DNA of 64,000 nucleotides from an uncultured Psychrobacter sp. GTDB taxonomy: Bacteria; Pseudomonadota; Gammaproteobacteria; Pseudomonadales; Moraxellaceae. Positions 9,999 through 19,389 of the stretch are shown piece after piece (within the stretch, counting starts at the first letter, position 1; each line of letters begins with the position of its first letter). Where the stretch lies: positions 806,001 to 870,000 of the forward strand of contig NZ_CANKZC010000001.1 of the NCBI RefSeq assembly GCF_947488565.1. The letters are read 5' to 3'. The notes under the pieces were generated by a model. The model saw only the letters and a list, made by a program, of their open reading frames with translations. It was not told where the DNA came from and searched no databases. Position numbers and translations under genes: made by a program.

Positions 9999-10814
9999 CT
10001 AGTGCGGCATTGGGCGAATCGTAAGGATTTGCTCACTGCGACCAAACGGCCCATGTACATCATGTAGTACCGCGCTGGTAAGCCCTATCCCGTCATCACC
10101 GTACTGCTGTATCGCTTCAATACCAAGCCAGCGACCTTTTGGGGCACGATGCATATGAATTTGCAAATCAGTATTGGGGAACATCCACTGAGCAGCTGAC
10201 AGCTCTATACCAAGTCGAGGCACGACGCCATTGGCCGTATCTACCATACCTAAAAGATGAACCAAGTCATCAGTAGGCTCATCTGCTACCATTTCAATAT
10301 CATTGGTTATCCAAACCATACCTTTACCTGGTCGACGATCTGGAGCCGCCACCAAACGCACACTTTCAATAAAACCGCCCGGCCAACCTTTCATATCCTC
10401 CCAAACAGGCAACTCATCCGGCTGATGCAAAACCTTTTGATCTTCTAGTCCTGCAACGGCACTGGTATCTTGAGTCATTAAACGCCAAGCGCGTGCAATA
10501 ATACAATCGCGGCCACGACTACTCATCACTGACTCTATAAGCTCAATCGTTCTACCTGGACGTATACAACGGGTAGTAACGGTAAAGTCATCAAGCGGAA
10601 TCAGTCCTAAGATGTCAAGACTGATACGAGCAATACGCATATTGGCCTGCGGTAAAAATTTTTCCAATTCGACAGTCAATAACCCAGTCGCTGGTGCCAT
10701 ATGCTGCTCATGCTCGTTCCAAGCGCCTTGCGCATGCTTGGTTGGTTGATAGTGCGCGATACAAGTACCATCGGTTTGCTGTACGCGTTTTATAAATTTA
10801 TAGTAAGCTGACAT
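9999..10814 (-). CDS. Double-hotdog acyl-CoA thioesterase family protein
   Basis: A 271-residue cytoplasmic protein resembling thioesterase-superfamily proteins with two hotdog repeats. The N-terminal hotdog runs about residues 10-125 (HMAPATGLLTVELEKFLP, ARISLDILGLIP, TTRCIRPGRTIEL). The C-terminal hotdog runs about 150-268, with HRAPKGRWLGIEAIQQYG, then DGIGLTSAVLHD and GPFGRSEQILT. The substrate cannot be told from sequence; acyl-CoA hydrolysis is the family inference. The frame opens at 10820, but the ATG at 10814 has AAGGA at five-base spacing whereas the first ATG sits directly on that box, so 10814 is preferred. Confidence 0.85.
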   Translation of the reverse strand: MSAYYKFIKRVQQTDGTCIAHYQPTKHAQGAWNEHEQHMAPATGLLTVELEKFLPQANMRIARISLDILGLIPLDDFTVTTRCIRPGRTIELIESVMSSRGRDCIIARAWRLMTQDTSAVAGLEDQKVLHQPDELPVWEDMKGWPGGFIESVRLVAAPDRRPGKGMVWITNDIEMVADEPTDDLVHLLGMVDTANGVVPRLGIELSAAQWMFPNTDLQIHMHRAPKGRWLGIEAIQQYGDDGIGLTSAVLHDVHGPFGRSEQILTIRPMPH

Positions 10815-10905
10815 AACCATCCTTAGTTTTTTGAATACAGTATTGAGAGAGGTAATACGCTTGTAAGCTCTATAGAATGTTTGAACATTGGTTTATTTTT
10901 ATGCC

Positions 10906-11151
10906 CTACCGAGTAAGCTCTTGCTCTTTTATCTTTAGAATCTTGCGACTCTTTATCATCAAGAACAATAAAAAAATTACAATAGCGATTAGAAGTCCGT
11001 AAAAAAGATTGTACTCTTTTATAAAGTGCACTGTGTTTAGACCAAGCAACATGACTAGCAGCCCAATGACAAACATATTCACTTTTAGCTGTTTGTTAAT
11101 CTCATCAAGAGTCGCTTCTGTTAACACAAATCTTTTTTTCTGTTTTTTCAT
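10906..11151 (-). CDS. Small two-span membrane protein
   Basis: An 81-residue protein with a Lys/Arg-rich start (MKKQKKRF). Two hydrophobic segments follow (residues 24-42 and 50-66), then a basic/acidic tail (KSRKILKIKEQEL). Not recognised. An AAGGG box sits just before the ATG. The start is only ten bases downstream of the ispH stop, so it is almost certainly co-transcribed with ispH. Its membrane topology suggests both ends in the cytoplasm. Confidence 0.65.
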   Translation of the reverse strand: MKKQKKRFVLTEATLDEINKQLKVNMFVIGLLVMLLGLNTVHFIKEYNLFYGLLIAIVIFLLFLMIKSRKILKIKEQELTR

Positions 11152-11161
11152 GTCCCTTGGC

Positions 11162-12118
11162 CTATTTACCTACTTGGGTAACCGGAATACGTAATGCTTT
11201 TGGCAAGCTAAACGTCACGTTTTCTTCAATACCTGACAGCTCACTGGGCAAATCACCGCCCCAGTCTTGCAGCTGTTGTAACACTTCTTGAATCAACACC
11301 TCAGGTGCAGACGCGCCAGCAGTCACCCCAACACTGTCGATACCCTCAAACCATTGACGATTCATCTCACTGGCATTATCGATCAAATAAGCGCGGCAGC
11401 TCATACGTTCTGCCAATTCACGCAGACGATTAGAGTTCGATGAGTTTGGTGAACCTACCACCAAGACGACTTCGCAGCGTCCAGCCAAATCTTTAACCGC
11501 GTCTTGACGGTTTTGGGTGGCATAGCAAATATCGTCTTTGCGTGGTCCTTGAATACTAGGAAATTTGTCCCGTAGTGCATCGATGACACGCGCGGTATCA
11601 TCCATTGACAGCGTGGTCTGAGTCACAAATGCCAAACGTTCGGCATCTTGTACCGTCAATTCTTTGACATCGCCCTCGTTTTCGACCAGATGAATTTGTC
11701 CGCCGTGACGACGATTAAAGCGTCCCATTGTACCTTCAACTTCAGGATGACCGGCATGACCGATCAGCACTGCATCCATACCATCCTGCGCAAACCTTGC
11801 AACCTCAATATGTACCTTGGTGACCAATGGACAAGTGGCATCGAATACGGTCAAATCACGGCGTGTTGCCTCATCTTCAACGGCTTTTGAGACGCCATGC
11901 GCTGAGAAAATAACGATTGAGCCATCTGGCACTTCATCGAGTTCCTCAACGAATACAGCACCGCGATTGGCTAGGTCTGAAACCACAAACTTGTTATGTA
12001 CAACTTCGTGACGCACATAAATAGGGGGCTCAAAACGCGTTAATGCTTCGTTAACAATCGCAATTGCGCGGTCCACACCAGCACAAAACCCGCGTGGATT
12101 GGCAAGATAAATTTGCAT
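11162..12118 (-). CDS. ispH: 4-hydroxy-3-methylbut-2-enyl diphosphate reductase
   Basis: Last step of the MEP pathway: reduces HMBPP to IPP and DMAPP using a 4Fe-4S cluster. The protein is 318 residues. Three cluster cysteines are visible in [23 protein letters not shown] and [11 protein letters not shown]. The active-site [10 protein letters not shown], substrate-binding [10 protein letters not shown] and TAGASAPE motifs are present. The frame opens at 12133, but the usual start [14 protein letters not shown] begins at ATG 12118, which has AGG about ten bases upstream, whereas the earlier ATG has no Shine-Dalgarno sequence. It is divergent from gmk. Confidence 0.96.
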   Translation of the reverse strand: MQIYLANPRGFCAGVDRAIAIVNEALTRFEPPIYVRHEVVHNKFVVSDLANRGAVFVEELDEVPDGSIVIFSAHGVSKAVEDEATRRDLTVFDATCPLVTKVHIEVARFAQDGMDAVLIGHAGHPEVEGTMGRFNRRHGGQIHLVENEGDVKELTVQDAERLAFVTQTTLSMDDTARVIDALRDKFPSIQGPRKDDICYATQNRQDAVKDLAGRCEVVLVVGSPNSSNSNRLRELAERMSCRAYLIDNASEMNRQWFEGIDSVGVTAGASAPEVLIQEVLQQLQDWGGDLPSELSGIEENVTFSLPKALRIPVTQVGK

Positions 12119-12421
12119 AAGACGGCCTATCATTAGATAATTTAGATTCTAAACTTGAATTCAAGAAATTAGAGTGGAACAATACGCTACTTTAGCATAA
12201 TTTGCTTTTATTGCCTTCTAAAATACCATAGTCGCAATCGTCATAACGTTGACAGGATTACTCATCAATACGACGATATCAAAAGCAGTTTATAATTATT
12301 AAAGTAGACGTAATTGTTATTAGTCGTACTTGCTATCGTTTTACATGATGGCATTTTCTTTTTTTACCAGTCTTTATCTGCTTACTTATTTGATTACTCA
12401 TTTATTACTAGGACACACTGT

Positions 12422-13051
12422 ATGACAGGTTCATTGTTTATTATTACTGCAGCCTCTGGTACTGGCAAGACCTCACTGGTCAAACAGTTACTTGCTACCA
12501 CCAACGATCTGACTGTCAGTGTCTCTCATACTACCCGTCAGCCGCGACCTGGGGAGATTGACGGTCATCATTATCACTTTACTAGTGTCGATGTTTTTAC
12601 TAAAGCCATCGCTGAAGGTCAGTTTTTAGAGCATGCAGAAGTCTTTGGCAACTATTATGGTACCTCAGAGCAAAGCGTACGTACGCAACTACAAGCAGGC
12701 GTTGATGTTATTTTAGAGATTGATTGGCAAGGGGCGCTGCAAGTCAAAAAGATATTTGCTGAAGCAATCATGGTATTTATCTTACCGCCAAGTGTGGCGA
12801 CATTGCGTCAGCGTCTATCGACACGTGCGACAGACAGCACCGACGTCATTGAACAGCGCTTAGCAGGCTCAGTGAACGAGATGTCGCAATACGTACATGC
12901 CGACTATGTGGTGATTAACGACAACTTTGAGGTGGCGTTAACAGAGCTAAAATCCATCATCGTAGCAGATAGACAAACGCTAAGACGTCAACAGCAGCGC
13001 TATAGCCGCGTCATTACAAACCTATTGTCAGACCCAGCTGACCAATCATAA
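12422..13051 (+). CDS. gmk: Guanylate kinase
   Basis: Phosphorylates GMP to GDP with ATP; essential for GTP and (p)ppGpp precursor supply. From ATG 12422 the protein is 209 residues, the family norm. The P-loop ASGTGKTSL lies near residue 10. The GMP-binding region has [20 protein letters not shown] and [12 protein letters not shown], and the lid/[10 protein letters not shown] motif follows. The reading frame extends 36 codons upstream, but that part is hydrophobic and unlike the family, and AGGA precedes 12422. It heads a gmk-rpoZ-spoT series also known from enterobacteria. Confidence 0.96.
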   Translation: MTGSLFIITAASGTGKTSLVKQLLATTNDLTVSVSHTTRQPRPGEIDGHHYHFTSVDVFTKAIAEGQFLEHAEVFGNYYGTSEQSVRTQLQAGVDVILEIDWQGALQVKKIFAEAIMVFILPPSVATLRQRLSTRATDSTDVIEQRLAGSVNEMSQYVHADYVVINDNFEVALTELKSIIVADRQTLRRQQQRYSRVITNLLSDPADQS

Positions 13052-13221
13052 GTCGATTGATTCATGCTGTGGTATTTAGAATATAAGGTATAAAAAGCAA
13101 CTGCGCGTTTGAGTAAATAAATGCTATAATAGTCAGTTATTGACCCTTATATTTTTGATACTATTTTTATTAAGTGGCGAGCTATACTCGTTACTGATAA
13201 AAACAACCGAGGTAGCTATTT

Positions 13222-13482
13222 ATGGCACGAGTAACGATTGAAGATTGCTTAGAGAATGTTGATAATCGCTTTGAATTGGTATTGGTTGCCAGCAAACGCG
13301 CTCGTCAGCTTGCAAAAGGTATTGCCGAGCCGTTAGTAGAAGTCGATAACGACAAACCGACTGTATTGGCATTGCGTGAAATTGCCATTGGCAAGATTAC
13401 TCGCGATATCCTAAATCAGCCAGAGCACAACTTTGCCACAAGCTCACTAGATTTAGCCTTATCAGGCGATCATAGCTTCTAG
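13222..13482 (+). CDS. rpoZ: RNA polymerase omega subunit
   Basis: An 86-residue omega subunit, which helps assemble beta-prime into RNA polymerase and forms part of a ppGpp site in proteobacteria. Recognised from [32 protein letters not shown] and [16 protein letters not shown] box lies about ten bases before the ATG. It follows gmk after 170 bases and has its own terminator at 13573. A TATAAT at 13125-13130 is a possible -10 for an own promoter, without a clear -35. Confidence 0.97.
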   Translation: MARVTIEDCLENVDNRFELVLVASKRARQLAKGIAEPLVEVDNDKPTVLALREIAIGKITRDILNQPEHNFATSSLDLALSGDHSF

Positions 13483-13931
13483 CCTGATATAGTCTTGTTT
13501 TTGTTTGAGCGGTCGCCATATATTCTATATGACAGCTCAGACAAAAACACTACAGCATAGACTGCAGTAATAAAAACCACAGTGTCATGCTGTGGTTTTT
13601 GCCGTTTATATCTGCTGTATTTTTCTAAACGATTGTTAATCATTTATGTTCACGGACAGCTTATATTAATGATTGTAGTTTTAAGATATTTAAAGTGTCT
13701 ATGCGCTTAGTAGTTGACATTCAACGCAATTTACGATTAATTAGAGGATGGCGTCGCAGTAATGAAAATAGAAAGACTTTGCAGCTGAGCTATCTTCTTT
13801 ACAAGCATAATTTTCATGGCGGCAACCGTACAACCCACATCCATATATAATTAGCATTAAGCCATCAGATGTATAAAAACTGGTTGAGTAATAATTCCCA
13901 GTCATGTCACGAACAATAGGATCGCCACTCT
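13483..13931. other. Spacer between rpoZ and spoT
   Basis: 449 bases. It contains the rpoZ terminator (13573-13601) and then about 330 AT-rich bases in front of spoT. A TTGACA at 13714-13719 with TAATTA eighteen bases further on (13738-13743) is a possible spoT promoter, weak by eye. No open reading frame of note. The terminator plus a long leader suggest spoT is transcribed separately from gmk-rpoZ. Confidence 0.45.
13573..13601 (+). terminator. Intrinsic terminator after rpoZ
   Basis: Perfect inverted repeat AAAAACCACAG / CTGTGGTTTTT with a seven-base loop and T-tail, about 90 bases beyond the rpoZ stop. Confidence 0.85.
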
Positions 13932-16118
13932 ATGAGCCAAACCTTACCCAAACTCAGTCACCATCTGGTTGATGAAGCTCAGTATAACTTACTGCGTTCG
14001 GTTGGGTATTTATGTGCAGCTGAGCGTCGCGACATTATAGATGCTTGTGCTTTTGGTGATGTTGCGCACATAAAAGACCGGCGCAAATCAGGTGAGCCTT
14101 ATATCACTCATCCTATAGCGGTCGCTGAGATATTGGCTGGATTTCGGCTAGATCGAGATACTATTATTGCAGCTATTTTGCATGATACGGTCGAAGATAC
14201 AGAGGTTAGTGATGAGCAGATTGAACAGCGCTATGGCAAGGTTGTCGCAAGACTGGTTGATGGCGTCACCAAGCTCAAATCCTCTACTCACAACAAGCAG
14301 CAAAACAAAGCGGCTACTTTTCACAAAATCCTTACTGCAACTTTAAATGATCCACGTGTGCTAATCATTAAGCTTGCCGATCGTCTGCACAATATGTCAA
14401 CGCTTGATGCGGTTCGTCCTGAAAAGCAGCGCGCTACTGCCCAAGAAACCTTGGATTTTTATGTGCCGTTTGCACGCTTGATGGGTCTCAATGACATTGC
14501 TGATTACATTGAAGTCTTGTGTTATCGCAATCTTAACTCTGATATGTATAACAAGTTATCTGACAAACTGTTGCAGCATGGTCTTGGACGTAATTTTCAA
14601 AGAGAAGCTATTCATCGTTATCTGACCATAGTTCTTAATAACTTAGGGCTTGGTGGTCACGTAAAGGTGTTAGATAATCGCGTGGCTATATATCGACAGT
14701 TCTTCCGTAATCGCGGTGAAATCAATGCCCTACTTCGCCATTATGCATTTGAGATTGTGCTGGATAATATTGAAGCTTGTGACAAGCTGGCATATTATTT
14801 GATTAAAAAGTATCAAATCGATGACTCACATATTGAAGACAATATTCGCAGACCTCTACCCGGTGGCAATCAGTCGCTCACCCTGATTTATGAACGTGAT
14901 AACGATTTTGTGAAAGTCACTATCTTGACCAAACAGATGCAAAATGCAGCCAGGCTTGGGGTTATCGGTGCAGAACATGCGTCTGACGTGAGTCAATCCG
15001 TCATTCAAGCTTCATTACGCAACATGAAAGACTTGGTTGATGAGGACACTTTAGATGAGAACAGCCCTGACTTCACCGCGGCCGTTTCTACCATTAACGA
15101 GCTGATGGACTATCTGCATTCTAGCAAAATCATCTGTTATAGTCCGCAGGGACGTGCTTACGAGCTACCGCAAGGGGCAACAGCGCTAGACTTTGCTTAC
15201 GCTGTCGGGCCTATGGTCGGTAACGTAGCGGTTGGGGCCAATATTGAGGGTAAAAAAGCCAAGCTGGGTACGGTCGTCAAAAACGGCCAGTTGGTCGAAA
15301 TCGAAGTCAATAGTCACTCAGAGCCAAAAGCTGAATGGCTTGGGTTTGTCGTGACCAACAAAGCCCGTGAAGAGATTTTACGGTGGTTTAAAGACTTATC
15401 AGCGGCTGATAAACAGCATCATGGTCAGCAAGCTTTGGATCGCGCACTAAAGACCTACCAAAAGAACCTCGACGACTTGACGGATAATGACTGGCAAAAT
15501 CTTATCGAATGGCGCGGCTTACCAGAGAAAAGCGCGCTTTTTGAACAAATAAGCTCTGGCACCTTGCTACCACAGCTTGTAGTGTCACGTTTGTTCAGTG
15601 ATGAAGTCAGCAATTTACAGGCTCAACGACCCCACAATGGCATGGTACAACCGCAGCAACTGATTGCAAATGCCACCGGTGTTGAGATTGATTTTGCCAA
15701 TTGTTGTCATCCTATCTATGGCGACCCTATCGTTGGTCATCTCTCACGTCATGGCTTGGTTGTTCATCGTCATAAGTGCTTCTCGCTTGATGATATCCGT
15801 AAAGACAATCCTTATCAGGTCATACAGTTACGCTGGCGTAGTGATAAAGCGATCAAACAAAGTGAAGAAGATGAGCAAAATGGAAAAATTCGTTTCCCAG
15901 CTTACCTAAAACTGTCGATTGCCCTTAGCGATGAACAAATCAGTGAAGTTATCTACCACTTGCGTCAGCTTAATATCGGCGTCGAGACAGTCGATGTACG
16001 TAGCAGCGACACCATTGTTCACGTTATTGTCCGTAGCCGTGATCATTTGGCGCAAGGTATTCGTGAACTGCGCTCTTCATTAGGCTTCCCCAATATCGTA
16101 CGCCTATATCAGCTATAA
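13932..16118 (+). CDS. spoT: SpoT-type (p)ppGpp hydrolase, synthetase domain degenerate
   Basis: A 728-residue RelA/SpoT homologue. The N-terminal HD hydrolase domain is intact: GEPYITHPIAVAEIL (His60), AILHDTVEDTEV (His84-Asp85, Glu88-Asp89) and LIKLADRLHNMSTL. The synthetase domain (about residues 210-350) is recognisable, but its key blocks are altered. Where active enzymes have NGYQSLHT this one reads GGNQSLTL, and where they have VEVQIRT it reads VKVTILT, replacing the catalytic Glu by Lys. The TGS domain (about 400-460) and C-terminal ACT domain (about 655-728) are present. It probably only degrades (p)ppGpp, as known for Acinetobacter SpoT. RelA is not in the window. Confidence 0.93.
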   Translation: MSQTLPKLSHHLVDEAQYNLLRSVGYLCAAERRDIIDACAFGDVAHIKDRRKSGEPYITHPIAVAEILAGFRLDRDTIIAAILHDTVEDTEVSDEQIEQRYGKVVARLVDGVTKLKSSTHNKQQNKAATFHKILTATLNDPRVLIIKLADRLHNMSTLDAVRPEKQRATAQETLDFYVPFARLMGLNDIADYIEVLCYRNLNSDMYNKLSDKLLQHGLGRNFQREAIHRYLTIVLNNLGLGGHVKVLDNRVAIYRQFFRNRGEINALLRHYAFEIVLDNIEACDKLAYYLIKKYQIDDSHIEDNIRRPLPGGNQSLTLIYERDNDFVKVTILTKQMQNAARLGVIGAEHASDVSQSVIQASLRNMKDLVDEDTLDENSPDFTAAVSTINELMDYLHSSKIICYSPQGRAYELPQGATALDFAYAVGPMVGNVAVGANIEGKKAKLGTVVKNGQLVEIEVNSHSEPKAEWLGFVVTNKAREEILRWFKDLSAADKQHHGQQALDRALKTYQKNLDDLTDNDWQNLIEWRGLPEKSALFEQISSGTLLPQLVVSRLFSDEVSNLQAQRPHNGMVQPQQLIANATGVEIDFANCCHPIYGDPIVGHLSRHGLVVHRHKCFSLDDIRKDNPYQVIQLRWRSDKAIKQSEEDEQNGKIRFPAYLKLSIALSDEQISEVIYHLRQLNIGVETVDVRSSDTIVHVIVRSRDHLAQGIRELRSSLGFPNIVRLYQL

Positions 16119-16243
16119 GCGTACAAGCGCACATTACTCTTTGTATGAATTTAAAAAAATTCAAAATAGTGCTAGACTCTCCTGCTAACTTTTAGCAAAA
16201 AGTCTTGCAAACTAAACCTGTAAAAATAAGCCAAGGATATAAT

Positions 16244-16624
16244 ATGAGCCGTCAAACCATCCAAACTGATAAAGCACCAGCAGCCGTTGGTACCTATTCA
16301 CAAGCCGTAAAGGTCGGTAATACCGTATATATCTCAGGCCAGCTTGGTTTTGACCCTGAAACGATGGAATTACGTGACGGATTTGAAGCGCAAGCCAAGC
16401 AAGTATTTGCTAACCTAAAGGCCGTTTGTGAAGCTGCTGGTGGTAGCTTAAGCGATGTGGTGAAGTTTAACGTATCCTTGACTGACTTAAGTGACTTTGC
16501 TGTTTTAAATGAGGTCTTTGTCGAAAACTTAAGCGAGCCGTACCCAGCTCGTGCTGCCGTACAGGTTGCTGCGCTACCAAAGGGTGGCGTCGTTGAGATT
16601 GAAGCCATTTTATATATTGAATAA
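16244..16624 (+). CDS. ridA: RidA family reactive intermediate deaminase
   Basis: A 126-residue RidA/YER057c/UK114 protein. The family hydrolyses reactive enamine/imine intermediates released by pyridoxal-phosphate enzymes such as threonine dehydratase. Motifs seen are [40 protein letters not shown] and [23 protein letters not shown], with the substrate-carboxylate Arg in [11 protein letters not shown] 16244 has AAGGA eight bases upstream; the frame opens 13 codons earlier but without family similarity. It lies downstream of spoT with a 125-base gap, a common gamma-proteobacterial arrangement. Confidence 0.95.
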   Translation: MSRQTIQTDKAPAAVGTYSQAVKVGNTVYISGQLGFDPETMELRDGFEAQAKQVFANLKAVCEAAGGSLSDVVKFNVSLTDLSDFAVLNEVFVENLSEPYPARAAVQVAALPKGGVVEIEAILYIE

Positions 16625-16697
16625 ACTGCTATATTGTTTTACTTGACTCTCAAATGATTCAATCAAAAAATATACTTTTTAAAAGATAACTATAGAG

Positions 16698-16724
16698 TAA
16701 GCCCAAATATGTTTATTTGGGCTT
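16698..16724 (+). terminator. Probable terminator after ridA
   Basis: Inverted repeat TAAGCCCAAATA / TATTTGGGCTTA with a short loop. The following tract (TTGTTATCTCTCTTTTT) is only moderately T-rich, so termination efficiency is uncertain. Confidence 0.55.
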
Positions 16725-16798
16725 ATTGTTATCTCTCTTTTTAATGCAATAATCTAAATAGCTAAAAGCTACATATCAAAAAGCTAGGGGTGCATGTT

Positions 16799-19072
16799 AT
16801 GTTGGTACAAGTTGCTCTACCCGTGCCTCTTTATCGGGTATTTGACTATAGCGTATCAACTGATAACAACATCTTATCAAACGTCTCTTTGCCTCAGATT
16901 GGTAGCCGTGTCGAAGTATCATTCGGTCGTCAAACCCTAATCGGTATTGTAATTGCTCATATCGCTAGAGCCGATAGCAATGTACCTAGCGGTAAGCTTA
17001 AACCTATTAATAAATGCTTAGATGCTGAGCCTATTTTAAATGCCAGTATGTTAAAGCTTGCCTATTGGCTTGCGCGTTATTACCACTATCCGCTCGGTGA
17101 TGTTCTAGCCGTTATCTTGCCAAGTCTAGTGCGCCAAGGTAAGCCGCTGGACTTACTGATTACGCACTGGCGGATTTTGCCGCATGTAAGCGACGATGAC
17201 TTTCATGCCAATGCAAAAAAACAAAAGCAGCAGTTTGATATGCTCAAGCTACATGGTGCGCGCGGTGCTAGTGAAGATGTACTGTTATTAGAAGGTATGG
17301 AGCGCGCCTTTTTAAAGACGTTAGAAGAAAAAGGTCTGATTGAGCGCTATATTGAGCCAAAACAAGCACCGTCTCCTGTCACGTTAGCGAAAATGCCCCT
17401 TGATCTAAATGAAGAACAGCAGCAGGCGGTTAGCGCTATCATCGCTACTCATCAAGCTCAGCGCTACACAGGTTTTTTGTTAAACGGCATTACTGGCAGT
17501 GGTAAGACTGAAGTTTACTTGCAAGCGATGCAAGCGGTACTTGAAGCTGGCAAGCAAGTTTTGATTTTGGTGCCAGAGATTGGCTTGACACCGCAGACGC
17601 GTGCTCGTTTTGCCAGTCGCTTTGCCGCTCATATTGTGTTGTTGCATTCTGGTATGAACAATACCCACCGTCTGCAAGGCTGGCAAGACTGCCGCACAGG
17701 ACACGCCCAAATCATCATTGGTACGCGCTCAGCAGTGCTCTACCCCTTTGCTAACTTGGGGCTGATCGTCGTTGACGAGGCGCATGATGGCTCGTATAAA
17801 CAACAAGATACCTTGCGCTATCATGCCGCTGACGTCGCGCTCTACCGCGGTGTGCAATATAATATTCCAGTCATCCTTGGTACCGCCACTCCTTCTCTTG
17901 AACATCTAAAACTGGTCGATGATGGCAAACTGGTAGAGTACCAGTTACGGACACGGCCAGGTAATGCCAAACCTGCGCCCATGCAGCTTATTGATGCGCG
18001 CTTGCAAAGTACCCATCAGCAGACGACGGACGATGGCGCACGCTACGATACAGGACTGACAGACGCCATGATTGGGGCAATACGGCAAACACTAGAGGCT
18101 GGCGATCAAGTATTGGTGTTCCTAAACCGGCGCGGCTATGCACCTGTCTTATTATGCGAAGCTTGTGGCTGGCAAGCAGATTGTCCGCGCTGCGATGCCC
18201 ATCTGACCGTTCATTATAATAGTCAGTCACAATATAGCTCATATCTAAAGTGCCACCACTGTGACTGGCAAGCTTATATTCCAACCGTTTGCCCTGATTG
18301 TGGCAGTCAAAACTTAGATGCCAAAGGTATAGGTACGACAAGGCTAAGCGAAAATTTGCACGCGATTTTTGCCAATCCGCAAACCAGCAAAGAGCTGTAT
18401 CCTATTATTCAAATCGATCGTGATACCACACGGCGCAAAGACAGCTGGGAAAATATTTATCAGCGTATTAATCAAGGCAATCCTGCCATATTGGTTGGCA
18501 CGCAAATGGTCGCCAAAGGTCATCATTTTCCAAACGTCACTCTTGTATGCTTACCCAATGCCGATCGCGGCTTTTTGTCTGCAGACTTTCGCTCGCCTGA
18601 GCATACAGCGCAGCTAATGATTCAGGTAGCAGGACGGTCAGGACGTGGCAATAAAGCAGGACGCGTGCTGATTCAAACATTGCAACCAGACAACGATTTG
18701 CTATTAAAACTGGTAAAAGACGGTTATTTATCATTTGCGCGTGAGCTATTGCAAGAGCGCAAAATGATGGGATTGCCGCCTTATACTCATGCTGCGTTGA
18801 TTCGCTGCGAAGGAAAAACTCTCGTCAGCACCAGGCAAGCACTTAAAGATGCCATCGCTATTTTGCCTAGTAACCACAATTTGGCAGTACTAGGTCCCAT
18901 CGATGCACCTATGAGTAAAAAAAACAGCCGCTACCATGCGCAGCTACTCCTGCTCGCCAAAGAGCGCCAGCAGCTCCACCATGTATTGAGTCACTGGTGG
19001 CAACCAGTACTGGCGCTACCCAGCGCTAAATACCTAAAGCTGACTTTAGATATTGATCCTATTGGCTGGTAG
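16799..19072 (+). CDS. priA: Primosomal replication protein N' (PriA helicase)
   Basis: A superfamily 2 helicase that restarts stalled replication forks by loading the primosome. About 757 residues from ATG 16799. The order is an N-terminal DNA-binding domain (VQVALPVPLYRVFDY), Walker A ITGSGKTEVY near 235, the DEAH box VVDEAHDGSYKQ, and a zinc-binding region with paired cysteines (CEACGWQADCPRC, CHHCDW, CPDCGSQ). The helicase C-terminal motif VAGRSGRGNKAG follows. A GTG at 16790 also opens the frame, but the AGGGG box sits directly against it and is well spaced for 16799. Confidence 0.97.
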   Translation: MLVQVALPVPLYRVFDYSVSTDNNILSNVSLPQIGSRVEVSFGRQTLIGIVIAHIARADSNVPSGKLKPINKCLDAEPILNASMLKLAYWLARYYHYPLGDVLAVILPSLVRQGKPLDLLITHWRILPHVSDDDFHANAKKQKQQFDMLKLHGARGASEDVLLLEGMERAFLKTLEEKGLIERYIEPKQAPSPVTLAKMPLDLNEEQQQAVSAIIATHQAQRYTGFLLNGITGSGKTEVYLQAMQAVLEAGKQVLILVPEIGLTPQTRARFASRFAAHIVLLHSGMNNTHRLQGWQDCRTGHAQIIIGTRSAVLYPFANLGLIVVDEAHDGSYKQQDTLRYHAADVALYRGVQYNIPVILGTATPSLEHLKLVDDGKLVEYQLRTRPGNAKPAPMQLIDARLQSTHQQTTDDGARYDTGLTDAMIGAIRQTLEAGDQVLVFLNRRGYAPVLLCEACGWQADCPRCDAHLTVHYNSQSQYSSYLKCHHCDWQAYIPTVCPDCGSQNLDAKGIGTTRLSENLHAIFANPQTSKELYPIIQIDRDTTRRKDSWENIYQRINQGNPAILVGTQMVAKGHHFPNVTLVCLPNADRGFLSADFRSPEHTAQLMIQVAGRSGRGNKAGRVLIQTLQPDNDLLLKLVKDGYLSFARELLQERKMMGLPPYTHAALIRCEGKTLVSTRQALKDAIAILPSNHNLAVLGPIDAPMSKKNSRYHAQLLLLAKERQQLHHVLSHWWQPVLALPSAKYLKLTLDIDPIGW

Positions 19073-19389
19073 GCTGACACCTCAAACTTATCACAGTTTA
19101 CTCTTATTATTCTTAGGCTACTAAACGTATAGTCAATTCAAAATAACATGATTATAGATGGTTATAAATTGAAGAGCGCTACTGGAATGAATTTTGCTCA
19201 GCCTCTGTGATAACAGCACGCAAGGAAAATTTATACCAGTAGCACTATGTTATTTTTACAGTGAATCGACTATAACTTACTGGCTTCATTTTTACCTCGT
19301 CGTTACAGCTTCTAATACCCGACTATGTTAGATTTATTATCAGTCATCAGAGTTATTTGTTATAAATTTTAATAAGTTTGAGTATCGTT
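19073..19389. other. Spacer between priA and the CDF gene
   Basis: 317 bases. Nearly half is the MITE-like inverted-repeat element at 19128-19274, listed separately. The rest is AT-rich with no reading frame. No terminator for priA is evident. Confidence 0.5.
19128..19274. repeat. MITE-like element with terminal and internal inverted repeats
   Basis: A 147-base non-coding block. Left end TATAGTCAATTCAAAATAAC (19128 onward) is matched in inverted orientation by the right end, which read on the opposite strand is TATAGTCGATTCACTG then TAAAAATAACAT (19274 backward). Inside, GCGCTACTGGAATGAATTTT (19176-19195) pairs with GTGCTACTGGTATAAATTTT (reverse strand of 19226-19245). The nested symmetry and lack of coding fit a small non-autonomous element or a structured intergenic repeat. 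No transposase is present and no flanking duplication is obvious. Confidence 0.5.
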
